Assembly (NCBI RefSeq): GCF_010365865.1 | Contig: NZ_CP048020.1 | Span: forward strand, 558,001-622,000 | From: Treponema vincentii | GTDB lineage: Bacteria; Spirochaetota; Spirochaetia; Treponematales; Treponemataceae | Direction of reading: 5' to 3' | DNA: 64,000 nucleotides | Shown here: in pieces, positions 1-6,237 of the stretch | Layout: each line of letters starts with the position of its first letter | How positions within the stretch are numbered: position 1 is the stretch's first letter | The notes under the pieces: generated by a model | What the model saw: only the letters and a program-made list of their open reading frames with translations | Database searches by the model: none | What the model was told of the DNA's origin: nothing | Translations under genes and position numbers: made by a program

Positions 1-591
1 ACGCTTACCCTTACCGATGTTCATTCCGGATGGACAGAAAACCGAGCCCTTTTAAACAAAGCTCATCGATGGGTAAAAGAAGCAATAGAAGATGTGAAAG
101 AGAAACTTCCGTTTCAAATGAAAGGCATCGATAGCGACAACGGAAGTGAGTTCAAAAATACACAGCTGTTGCAATGGTGTAAAAGTAATGAAGTTATTTT
201 CACTCGGAGCAGATCATATAAAAAGAATGATAATTGTTTTGTTGAACAGAAAAATGATAGTGTCGTAAGACGCATCGTCGGTTACTATCGCTTTGAGGGA
301 GAAGCGGCACGAGCGGTCATGGCTGCCCTTTATGAACAGTACAATGCACTGGTCAATTTCTTTTTCCCTTCGATGAAAATTATTTCAAAACAACGGATAG
401 ACGCAAAGGTTGTAAAAAAATATGATACGGCAAAGACGCCGTATTGCAGGTTGATGGAAAGCTCTGATGTAAGCGAGGCGGTAAAGGCTGAGTTGTGCCG
501 TAGGAAGAACGGCTTAGATCTACAACAACTGCTTGAGACAACGCAAAGCTTGCAGAGTAAACTTATCGCTATTGCCCAGCCTTGGACATAG
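1..591 (+). CDS. DDE (rve-type) transposase, 5' end outside window
   Basis: The reading frame is open from base 1, so only the C-terminal ~196 residues are present. It carries the integrase-core (RNase H fold) acidic residues of DDE transposases: Asp in TDVHSGW near the left edge, Asp in IDSDNGSEF and Glu in FVEQKN. Such proteins cut and join the ends of an insertion sequence. The downstream repeat at 600-657 looks like the end of that element. The IS lies at the distal end of the integron cassette array, so its insertion may have truncated the array. I cannot name the IS family with confidence; it is an rve-domain element and not IS256 (a different IS sits at the right end of the window). 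Confidence 0.85.
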   Translation, partial: TLTLTDVHSGWTENRALLNKAHRWVKEAIEDVKEKLPFQMKGIDSDNGSEFKNTQLLQWCKSNEVIFTRSRSYKKNDNCFVEQKNDSVVRRIVGYYRFEGEAARAVMAALYEQYNALVNFFFPSMKIISKQRIDAKVVKKYDTAKTPYCRLMESSDVSEAVKAELCRRKNGLDLQQLLETTQSLQSKLIAIAQPWT

Positions 592-599
592 AGTGCTAT

Positions 600-657
600 G
601 GTTAGATTTTTACATGAGTAACCGGAAGCCTTTCGGTTAGATTTTTACGTGAGTAAA
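600..657 (+). repeat. Putative IS right end: two direct copies of GGTTAGATTTTTAC(A/G)TGAG
   Basis: Two near-identical direct copies (600-622 and 636-656), differing mainly at one base, lie just after the transposase stop codon. Repeated sub-terminal motifs right behind a transposase gene are typical transposase binding sites at an IS end. The left end is outside the window, so the inverted repeat cannot be checked. The stretch from 658 to 739 is AT-rich and shows no gene. Confidence 0.55.
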
Positions 658-739
658 TACGGTAGGTGTGTTTTTAGATCTTTTTAAATTATAGATTAAT
701 GCTTATTTATTTCTAAAAACTATATGATTTTTTTAGTCT

Positions 740-871
740 GTCTAACGGGCGACGTATGCCGCAAGAAGCGAGAAAGCCGCAAGGTTTTTGAGCTTTGCCA
801 TCAGCTTAATCCACATGCTGGACGGCTCTGCGTATCGGACGACAGGCGGAAGTTCTGTCGTCCCGTTGAAC
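740..871 (-). other. attC-like recombination site (long form), distal end of cassette array
   Basis: On the plus strand it runs from GTCTAAC (740-746) to GTTGAAC (865-871), matching RYYYAAC...GTTRRRY. The ends fold together: AACGGG pairs with CCCGTT, then CGAC with GTCG, leaving T861 unpaired as expected of an extrahelical base. An inner CCGC (759-762) / GCGG (846-849) pair could be the L box. It is 132 bp and lies only 15 bp from the next attC, so the unit between them carries no gene. Less certain than the 66-bp site at 5458. Confidence 0.5.
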
Positions 872-886
872 GGACACGCAGCGTCC

Positions 887-953
887 GTTCAACAATGAGT
901 TAATCCGCAAACGAGCATAGTTCCGTTTGTCAGTGTTGAAGCGAGTGTTAGAC
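887..953 (-). other. attC recombination site of the PLD/EVE cassette
   Basis: Runs from GTTCAAC (887-893) to GTTAGAC (947-953), 67 bp. Inner sequences GCAAACG and CGTTTG pair as the L boxes. The right part (TTGAAGCGAGTGTTAGAC) closely matches the right ends of the sites at 5458-5523 and 3346-3502. The stop codon of the upstream minus-strand gene lies inside the R'' box, as is common for cassette genes. Confidence 0.8.
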
Positions 954-1988
954 GGTTGATTTTTCAATTAATTCAATTAAGAACTTTCCGAAATCATCAT
1001 TTAATCTTATTTTATCTGAACCACGTTGAAATGCCCCTAATGTCCTACCACCATTGTATGTTAAATAATTATTATTATCCTTTTGCAAAAATATATCTGC
1101 AACTTTTGAGAGAGTGTGATCGAAAGTAAACCATTTTTTCCCATATTTTGGGGTCAGATTCTCTACATCAACATACCAAGGCCATCTATCGGTAGGCTTA
1201 CCAGTTGTTTGTGGCTCGGAAGTAACCTTAAAAATCGAAGTGAGCTTAGTTGATCCGACAGCATAGCAAATCAGTAAGTCATTCATCCTTACAGAATTTG
1301 GTCTTCGTTTTGAGAAATGCATTTTGTCTTTTTGAGAAAAGTCACCATCATATATTTTATTATTAGCTGATCCATATGGCTTAAGAAAAATACGTATTTC
1401 TGGCTTCAAAATAATGTCTGTTGTTTTTATGATAATATCATTTAAATTAATCTGTTCCGTATTATTTTTGGTTATCGGGTGCCTCCTATTAAATTCATCA
1501 ACTGCTAGCATTAATTTTATAACAGAATCCTCACTTAGTGCATTAACTTCAACAGCAGATAAGACTTCATTAAATAGAACTTGTAATTCTTTAGTATCAC
1601 TTATTACACAGCCCCATTCATGATTGCTAATCATTCCATTATCAGTTAGATTAGCAGATGTTATTATAGCATTTTTTATTATTCCATCATTTATAAAAAA
1701 GTATAACTTTCCATGAAGTTTATTATCAATTTTTATAGACCATTCAATGTTTCTACTGTTTAATTCATCAATAAAAGATACAAGTGAATTTGATTTATAA
1801 CTTGCATCTTCAGGTTTGAGTGTAGTTATTAAAGTCACTTTTTTTATCTGATTATGTATTACTTCTTCAAAAAAATCCGTAAAGTCTTGATAACAAAAAG
1901 GACTTAAAAAGAACAGCTCGTTTGCTTGTTTTGCGAGATCTCTTATTATCTTTATATGCTTCCCAGAAATATTACCAATGATATTCAT
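948..1988 (-). CDS. PLD-family nuclease with C-terminal EVE/PUA-like domain (candidate modification-dependent restriction protein)
   Basis: 346 aa from the ATG at 1988, chosen because GAGGAG lies 5 nt upstream and because the longer frame would start inside the attC at 2013-2077. The N-terminal half shows a phospholipase-D nuclease pattern: His92-x-Lys94 (LHGKLYFF), Ser111-x-Asn113 (TSANLT) and NHEWG around Glu124, as in PLD-type restriction nucleases. The C-terminal half (~225-310, MNDLLICYAVG then RWPWYVDVENLTP) resembles EVE/PUA-like domains, which bind modified bases in type IV restriction enzymes. The stop overlaps its own attC, so it is the cargo of one integron cassette. A role in phage defence is inferred from the domain pairing; the PLD call is firmer than the EVE call. 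Confidence 0.7.
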   Translation of the reverse strand: MNIIGNISGKHIKIIRDLAKQANELFFLSPFCYQDFTDFFEEVIHNQIKKVTLITTLKPEDASYKSNSLVSFIDELNSRNIEWSIKIDNKLHGKLYFFINDGIIKNAIITSANLTDNGMISNHEWGCVISDTKELQVLFNEVLSAVEVNALSEDSVIKLMLAVDEFNRRHPITKNNTEQINLNDIIIKTTDIILKPEIRIFLKPYGSANNKIYDGDFSQKDKMHFSKRRPNSVRMNDLLICYAVGSTKLTSIFKVTSEPQTTGKPTDRWPWYVDVENLTPKYGKKWFTFDHTLSKVADIFLQKDNNNYLTYNGGRTLGAFQRGSDKIRLNDDFGKFLIELIEKSTV

Positions 1989-2012
1989 CATATCTCCTCG
2001 CGTGGAGCCTTC

Positions 2013-2077
2013 ACATAACATTGTTTTAAACCGCAAGTTGCAACAGCAACTTGTCGGCTTTGAAAACGGTGTTAGGT
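2013..2077 (-). other. attC recombination site of the VapC-module cassette
   Basis: 65 bp, from ACATAAC (2013-2019) to GTTAGGT (2071-2077). A central palindrome CAAGTTGC/GCAACTTG forms the stem tip, and ACCGC/AAAACGG segments flank it with one-base bulges. It begins 3 bp after the VapC stop codon on the minus strand. One of the clearest short attC sites here. Confidence 0.85.
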
Positions 2078-2079
2078 TT

Positions 2080-2481
2080 TCATTCTTCTACCCAATCTTC
2101 AATTTTCAAATCGGTTACTCTTGAAAATTCATTCGTATTGTGAGTAATAAGAGTCGCTTTTTCATGCAGTGCGGCGGCGGCAATAAGCAAATCATTTGCA
2201 CCTATCAGTGTACCTGCATGCTCCAAATCTTTTCGGATTTCTGCATAGTCGTAAGACATTTTGTCTGTAAAATCCACAATTTCAAACGGCTTTAAAAATT
2301 TTTCTACTTTCTCTGTAGTCTTTTCTCTTGTCTTGCTTTTAAATGCACCCAGCAAAAGCTCTCCTTTTACTACTGAAGAAATTTTTATCTCTTTTGGTGA
2401 AACTGACAAGAATTTTTCTCGAACAGACGGATACTTTCCATTCATAAAGTAAATGCAAGTGTTTGAGTCTACAAAATACAT
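2080..2481 (-). CDS. vapC: VapC-type PIN-domain toxin, integron cassette
   Basis: 133 aa, the usual length for VapC. PIN-domain acidic residues are visible: Asp5 in YFVDSNT, Glu in KGELLLGA and Asp in IGANDLLIAAAA, followed by the conserved THNTNEFSRV segment. VapC proteins are Mg-dependent RNases that cut tRNA or rRNA and are held inactive by a cognate antitoxin. The start overlaps the antitoxin stop by one base (TAATG), so the pair is translationally coupled. The gene ends just before the attC at 2013-2077. Toxin-antitoxin cassettes are common in large chromosomal integrons and may stabilise the array. Confidence 0.88.
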   Translation of the reverse strand: MYFVDSNTCIYFMNGKYPSVREKFLSVSPKEIKISSVVKGELLLGAFKSKTREKTTEKVEKFLKPFEIVDFTDKMSYDYAEIRKDLEHAGTLIGANDLLIAAAALHEKATLITHNTNEFSRVTDLKIEDWVEE

Positions 2482-2702
2482 TAAAAAGCCTCTCGCATTT
2501 CAAGTTTTGGTTGATCCGGTCTGGTAAATGACGAATCTGAAACAGAACCGAACAAATCAGCCCAGCCCTCCGGATAATGCGGTTCTATCCTTTCCATAAT
2601 TTTGCTTACAACCCATTTTGAAAGCGACATTTTTTCTGCATGAGCTTCGTTTTCAATTTTGAGAAACTGCTCTTGCGTAACATACAATGATAATTGCGGC
2701 AT
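2481..2702 (-). CDS. Antitoxin partner of the adjacent VapC toxin
   Basis: 73 aa from MPQLSLYVTQEQ, with AGAGGTG 6 nt upstream; a longer frame to 2750 would begin inside the promoter. The N-terminus has the ribbon-helix-helix look (short beta strand, then helices with SLSKWVVSKIMERI), and the acidic, Trp-containing C-terminus (GWADLFGSV) is typical of the tail that wraps a PIN toxin. It should bind DNA at its own promoter and neutralise VapC. The RHH assignment is by pattern only; no named family was recognised. Confidence 0.75.
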   Translation of the reverse strand: MPQLSLYVTQEQFLKIENEAHAEKMSLSKWVVSKIMERIEPHYPEGWADLFGSVSDSSFTRPDQPKLEMREAF

Positions 2703-2715
2703 TTTCGCACCTCTT

Positions 2716-2750
2716 AGTATAAAAGTATAACATTTTATCGCAAAAATCAA
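2716..2750 (-). promoter_or_regulatory. Putative sigma-70 promoter of the TA module
   Basis: On the minus strand TTGCGA (2738-2743) and TATACT (2716-2721) are 16 nt apart, about 14 nt before the antitoxin start. A second arrangement, TTGATT with an upstream TATACT, overlaps it. The duplicated TATACTTT could serve as an operator for autoregulation. It shows that this cassette gene does not depend on an integron promoter. Confidence 0.5.
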
Positions 2751-2771
2751 GTATGTTTACAAGTATATTAT

Positions 2772-2795
2772 AAAAAAGGCGGGCTTGACCCGCCA
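2772..2795 (-). terminator. Rho-independent terminator behind the lipoprotein gene
   Basis: On the minus strand TGGCGGG-TCAA-GCCCGCC is followed by TTTTTTAT: a 7-bp GC-rich stem, tetraloop and U-run. It lies 14 nt after the stop codon of the 2809-3258 gene and directly before the promoter of the TA pair, separating the two units. Confidence 0.85.
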
Positions 2796-2808
2796 GATTA
2801 TTTAATTA

Positions 2809-3258
2809 TTACGGACAGGTAAACTCAGCAACATTGCTCCAAGAACTGTCAGAAACATTATATGCAGAACTTGTTACTTTTAACCAGAAGTAATATTTTT
2901 TCCCCGATGTAGGCTTAAAATAATATGAGCCAGTATAATTAACCGTTCTTGTATTTTCCCCTGCTTCTACAGTAGCAGTTGAATTATATGTGTCATAAGA
3001 GGCTTTAGAAGAATCATTTGTAGTCGAGTAGCCTAAAATTACGTTCGTTGCACCCTCAAATTTTCCGTTGTAATTAAATGTAACATTAACAGCACAACTA
3101 ATTGTGTTATCTGTTATCGAATTAATAACTAAATTTGTCGGTGCTTTAAGTTTAGTTAGAGTTTTACCCTCATTTGTTGCTGCCTGTTTACAGCTGACAA
3201 AAGCAAGTGTCAATAATACAGTAGTTAGTAATACTGTAAATTTAGAAAAGCGTTTCAT
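2809..3258 (-). CDS. Small lipoprotein with fibronectin-III-like fold, integron cassette
   Basis: 149 aa. A signal peptide with a spirochaete-style lipobox (LAFVSC, Cys23) marks it as a lipoprotein. The mature part (KAPTNLVINSIT..., then YYFWLKVTSS) reads like a single fibronectin-III or other beta-sandwich domain of ~110 residues. AGGAGG stands 6 nt before the ATG. No attC separates it from the TA pair downstream; instead there is a terminator and a new promoter, so this cassette appears to hold three genes or two fused cassettes. Function unknown; surface display is likely. Confidence 0.75.
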   Translation of the reverse strand: MKRFSKFTVLLTTVLLTLAFVSCKQAATNEGKTLTKLKAPTNLVINSITDNTISCAVNVTFNYNGKFEGATNVILGYSTTNDSSKASYDTYNSTATVEAGENTRTVNYTGSYYFKPTSGKKYYFWLKVTSSAYNVSDSSWSNVAEFTCP

Positions 3259-3345
3259 AAAATCCTCCTATGATTTTATTTTCTTTAGTCGAAAATATGT
3301 CGGAAGATTTACCTTATTAACAATAAGTGCCGCAACGCGGCGTCA

Positions 3346-3502
3346 ACCTAACACCCGCTTAACCTGCATTTGTGTCTTTGCCGAAGCGTGTAGCGAGGCA
3401 AAGTTGGCGCGAAAGTTGCATTAAAAGGGGAGCTGCGCGAGCAGCGACCGCCTCTAGCAACTTTCGTGACAAAACAAATGTCAGGTTGAAGCCGTGTTAG
3501 AT
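3346..3502 (-). other. attC recombination site, long form (157 bp)
   Basis: ACCTAAC (3346-3352) and GTTAGAT (3496-3502) bound it. The arms CGCTTAACCTGCATTTGT and ACAAATGTCAGGTTGAAG pair with small bulges. The long variable tip contains a further stem, GAAAGTTGC/GCAACTTTC. It shares most of this tip with the site at 4282-4434, so the two attC are close relatives. Confidence 0.88.
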
Positions 3503-3519
3503 TCATTTTTTGTTATACA

Positions 3520-3666
3520 TTACTTCCCTTTTTTATTTGGATTCAGTTGTTCTCCGCGATTACCTTGATTTTGGTCATACTGGCGATTTGTTCCAGATGT
3601 TCCCTTGTTGGAATTTTGCATATTTGATTGATTATCAGCCGGTTTTATTGGTTTATTTTTGCTCAT
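3520..3666 (-). CDS. 48-aa hydrophilic Asn/Gln-rich peptide, integron cassette
   Basis: A 48-codon frame from ATG at 3666, with AGGAG 9 nt upstream, to TAA at 3520. The product starts MSKNKPIKP and contains NKGTSGTNRQYDQNQGNRG; it has no hydrophobic core, no Cys and a basic tail (NPNKKGK). It looks intrinsically disordered. It ends 17 bp before the attC at 3346-3502, the normal position for a cassette gene, and follows the lipoprotein gene at 3690-4181 by 23 bp. I recall similar short peptides in other integron cassettes but cannot confirm it. Function unknown. Confidence 0.6.
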   Translation of the reverse strand: MSKNKPIKPADNQSNMQNSNKGTSGTNRQYDQNQGNRGEQLNPNKKGK

Positions 3667-3689
3667 AGTTATACACTCCTCTCATCATT

Positions 3690-4181
3690 TTAATTTATAT
3701 AATCCAACTCAAACTTACTTCCTGCTAATTTTATGTGGAAAGTTCCTCCCGTATATTGGATTTTTGATTCGCTGTCAAATGATACCGATTTACCAGTATA
3801 TGCATAACTTTCGGGTATCACAAGAATATCGAACCTTGGATTGTAAAAATATGTTAGTTTAGAAGTTTTTCCGCTTACAACAACATCTTTAACGGTAATC
3901 GTTTTTTCGCCGCCGACGGGTATTTCGGTTTTTAATACGGTCGGAAAGTCAAAAGAGTTTTCCCACCCTTGTAAGCCAATAATGCCCCCAGCGGCGTATG
4001 ATCTTCCTTTGATTTCTATATAACACTTTTGACCACTTTCATTCTTAAATTTTAATGTAAACTCGTCTTTTGTGTATTCCGGTTTTTCCGATGGGTTATC
4101 TGGGCAACCCGTAAGCATAAGTACAGCACCAACCATTACAGCCAATGCACCAATCATTGAAACTACTTTTCTCTGTTTCAT
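3690..4181 (-). CDS. Putative lipoprotein, integron cassette
   Basis: 163 aa. Residues 1-25 form a signal peptide ending in a good lipobox (LMLTGC, Cys25), followed by a Pro/Glu linker (PDNPSEKPEY) and a ~125-residue beta-rich domain with many Lys, Tyr and Gly residues. AAAGGAAGG precedes the ATG. It shares its cassette with the 48-aa gene at 3520-3666. No family recognised; the pattern resembles small spirochaete lipoproteins of unknown role. The beta-rich C-terminus could be a binding module. Confidence 0.75.
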   Translation of the reverse strand: MKQRKVVSMIGALAVMVGAVLMLTGCPDNPSEKPEYTKDEFTLKFKNESGQKCYIEIKGRSYAAGGIIGLQGWENSFDFPTVLKTEIPVGGEKTITVKDVVVSGKTSKLTYFYNPRFDILVIPESYAYTGKSVSFDSESKIQYTGGTFHIKLAGSKFELDYIN

Positions 4182-4281
4182 TTCGACCTTCCTTTCGCAA
4201 TGCTTTTTTCATTGCAAGTTTATTTTTCGGTCGAAAGGCTGTTTCGATTGGTTCCACACCCGCCTGCCTTCAGGCAGGTCA

Positions 4282-4434
4282 ATCTAACTGCCGCTTAACC
4301 TGCATTTGTGCCTTTGCTGACGCGCATAGCAGCGGCAAAGTTGGCGCGAAAGTTGCATAAAAAGGGAGCCAGAGGCGACCGCCCAAGCAACTTTCGTGAC
4401 AAAACAAATGTCAGCGTTGAAGCGGGTGTTATAC
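4282..4434 (-). other. attC recombination site, long form (153 bp)
   Basis: ATCTAAC (4282-4288) to GTTATAC (4428-4434). Arms CGCTTAACCTGCATTTGTG and ACAAATGTCAGCGTTGAAG pair; the tip again holds GAAAGTTGC/GCAACTTTC and closely matches the site at 3346-3502. The stop codon of the VapC gene at 4429-4431 lies inside its R'' box. A separate perfect palindrome CCTGCCTTCAGGCAGG sits just outside (4264-4279). Confidence 0.88.
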
Positions 4435-4839
4435 CGGATATTCCATCGTCCAATCCTCAATTAATAAGCCTTCTACTCTTGAAAACTCTTTGACATTGTG
4501 GGTTATCAATGTTCCACCGTTTGCTAGAATTGTTGCTGCAATCATCATGTCATTCGGACCGATTATGGCACCATTTGACGATAAAACTTTTCTTAATTTT
4601 CCGTATTCTATCGATGCTTTTTTATCAAAAACAGCTGTCGGATATAAATCTAAAAACGGTTTATACACTGAAATGGTCTTTTCATAATTGTTGGAATTCC
4701 TTGCCCCGTATTCGAGCTCCGCAAGAACAACAGACGGAATAACTATGTCTTTTTCATGTTCTTCCAGTTTTTCGCCAATCTTACGAAATGTTCCCTTTAT
4801 AAAATAGATTATAATGTTTGAATCTAAAAAATATTTCAC
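4429..4839 (-). CDS. vapC: VapC-type PIN-domain toxin, second TA cassette
   Basis: 136 aa. PIN residues: Asp6 in YFLDSNI, Glu in LAELEYGAR, Asp in IGPNDMMIAAT, then THNVKEFSRVEGL. Probably an Mg-dependent RNase toxin. It overlaps its antitoxin gene by 4 bp (ATGA-type coupling), and its stop codon lies in the attC. It is related to but clearly different from the VapC at 2080-2481, with similar segments mainly at the active site, so the two did not arise by a recent duplication. Confidence 0.88.
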   Translation of the reverse strand: MKYFLDSNIIIYFIKGTFRKIGEKLEEHEKDIVIPSVVLAELEYGARNSNNYEKTISVYKPFLDLYPTAVFDKKASIEYGKLRKVLSSNGAIIGPNDMMIAATILANGGTLITHNVKEFSRVEGLLIEDWTMEYPV

Positions 4840-5105
4840 ATTACCGCCAGCTTTGTATCAGCAGAAAAATCCGGTTCAGTGGATATATTCATTTCGATAT
4901 CCTTGCCACTTCCAAAATATTGCCAAATATTTTTTTTATTTGCTTCATCGCGAAGGTCAAAAGGAAGCCCATTAACAGCAACCGTTTTTTTCATAAAAAT
5001 TCTGATAGCTGTCGGTAAATCCAGTCCGTAATAATCATAGATATGAGTAACCTCATCTTTTAGAGCTTGATCAACTCTAACTTGAACAAGTGTTGTATTT
5101 ATCAT
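4836..5105 (-). CDS. RelB/DinJ-family antitoxin paired with a PIN toxin
   Basis: 89 aa from MINTTLVQVRVD; this ATG is preferred because GGAGG lies just upstream, while the ATG four codons earlier overlaps the Shine-Dalgarno itself. The sequence VRVDQALKDEVTHIYDYYG then LDLPTAIRIFMKK and NGLPFDL is the RelB/DinJ signature: a ribbon-helix-helix DNA-binding N-terminus and a toxin-wrapping C-terminus. DinJ usually partners a RelE/YafQ-type toxin, so its pairing with a PIN toxin is a mixed arrangement, though such hybrids are known. Confidence 0.85.
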   Translation of the reverse strand: MINTTLVQVRVDQALKDEVTHIYDYYGLDLPTAIRIFMKKTVAVNGLPFDLRDEANKKNIWQYFGSGKDIEMNISTEPDFSADTKLAVM

Positions 5106-5151
5106 CACTTCCTCCATTTTAAGTATTCGATATTCATACGTTCATATAGAT

Positions 5152-5180
5152 ATTATATATTTAAATAAGTTGTTTTTCAA
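5152..5180 (-). promoter_or_regulatory. Sigma-70-type promoter of the second TA module
   Basis: On the minus strand TTGAAA (5175-5180) and a perfect TATAAT (5152-5157) are separated by 17 nt, 46 nt before the chosen antitoxin start. The cassette therefore brings its own promoter. Confidence 0.65.
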
Positions 5181-5457
5181 GGTTACAGCAAAGCTGTTTT
5201 TTAATGATAGAACTTTTAACTATTTAAAACTTAAATGCCCATTTTCTAATACAAACTGTATTGTCCCAAAAATGATCTTTTTTATTCTTAAACTCAATTC
5301 TGCAAATAAATTTCGTATTTCTGTTTCAGGATATTTTTATTATTATAGAACAAAACTGCTTGCTTTTTTAATCTGACATAGATTTAATTCCTCAACTCAT
5401 CCGGATGATTCGTTTTTGTATATCTCTTTTATATCACCGCCCTATGCGGCGGTGTCG
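5181..5457. other. AT-rich stretch without a convincing gene
   Basis: Between the TA promoter and the attC at 5458. A plus-strand frame (5170-5376) is open by chance: no ribosome-binding site, Phe/Lys/Asn-rich, and opposite to every other cassette gene. A partial palindrome CACCGCCCTATGCGGCGGTG (5436-5455) lies directly next to the attC and could act as a weak terminator or as an outer arm of the site. Confidence 0.4.
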
Positions 5458-5523
5458 GTATAACATTCGCTTAACCTGCATTTGCGGCTTGTCCGCAATG
5501 TCAGGTTGAAGCGGGTGTTAGAC
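5458..5523 (-). other. attC recombination site, canonical short form (66 bp)
   Basis: GTATAAC (5458-5464) to GTTAGAC (5517-5523). The arms ATTCGCTTAACCTGCATT and AATGTCAGGTTGAAGCGGGT pair with unpaired bases, and GCGG/CCGC closes the tip. This is the clearest reference site of the array and served to recognise the others. Confidence 0.92.
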
Positions 5524-5581
5524 GTCTTTCATTTATCTTGTACTAATAATCTTAATTCTTTTTCCATAACAAATGAGCTTC

Positions 5582-6073
5582 CTAAAACAAAGTACATACC
5601 CATGCTAGTAGGGCGCAAATCGGAATATATATAATGCAATGCATAACATGTGTTTTCCAATTAAATCCAAATAAATGCGGACCTACGATATCCTTAACTT
5701 CCGGATAAAAACGAGGAAAGAAATTTGAATGACAGAGAAGAACCCAATCGAAAAACACAACGTCGAAAGTTTCCATCCCGTAAAGCATAATTAAAAATCT
5801 TATGAAGAACTCAATAAAATTAAAATTATTATGAATTCCGTCCCATGCTCCAAGTATAAATGCAGCCAAAAGGATAAGAAAAGCAATTGCAATTATAATC
5901 CAACCGATTATATGGGCGCCGTGAAATCTTTCTTTTCGGTCAGGAACAGCATCATAAACCTCTTTGGGGGCTGAAGAAAAAAACTTCTTGTTTTGAACAA
6001 AAGCCACTCCTCCATACAACAAAAGAAAATAAAACACCATCAGCATAAGAGTTGTTATCATCGTTATTGCCAT
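5582..6073 (-). CDS. Small integral membrane protein, integron cassette
   Basis: 163 aa with about four hydrophobic segments: ~1-26, ~54-76, ~88-110 and ~142-162. Between segments 3 and 4 lies a conserved-looking stretch FFDWVLLCHSNFFPRFYPEV with HLFGFNWKTH, including His and Asp residues that could be functional. AAGGTG precedes the ATG. Similar uncharacterised proteins seem to occur in Firmicutes, but I cannot name a family. The 58 bp between its stop and the attC R'' box is longer than usual for a cassette. Confidence 0.7.
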   Translation of the reverse strand: MAITMITTLMLMVFYFLLLYGGVAFVQNKKFFSSAPKEVYDAVPDRKERFHGAHIIGWIIIAIAFLILLAAFILGAWDGIHNNFNFIEFFIRFLIMLYGMETFDVVFFDWVLLCHSNFFPRFYPEVKDIVGPHLFGFNWKTHVMHCIIYIPICALLAWVCTLF

Positions 6074-6141
6074 TTGTTATACACCTTATTTATTTGTATT
6101 ATATTTTAAATTAAAAAACTAGCGGATCCATGAGAGCGGCC

Positions 6142-6237
6142 AACTAACATTCTTTCTTAAACAGATGAATTTTCTGCTTCACGAATACAAATCCCTTTTT
6201 TTTATATTCAAATACATTCCTGTTTGTATTGTTATTT
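6142..6237 (-). other. Degenerate attC site between two cassettes
   Basis: AACTAAC (6142-6148) to GTTATTT (6231-6237), each one mismatch from consensus. The left arm AACATTCTTTCTTAAAC resembles AACATTCGCTTAAC of the 5458 site. AAACAG, GAAT and TAACA on one arm pair with CTGTTT, ATTC and TGTTA on the other. The stop codon of the 6232-7257 gene overlaps R'', as in other cassettes. About 96 bp. Confidence 0.6.

Noticed and set aside
3512..3674. GTTATAC boxes flanking the 48-aa gene and before the 163-aa membrane protein gene (6076)
   Set aside because: In the orientation of R'' boxes but lacking paired arms; they lie in or near ribosome-binding spacers. Kept only as a curiosity.
5170..5376. Plus-strand 68-codon frame before the attC at 5458
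   Set aside because: Opposite to all cassette genes, no Shine-Dalgarno, composition as expected for AT-rich chance frames.
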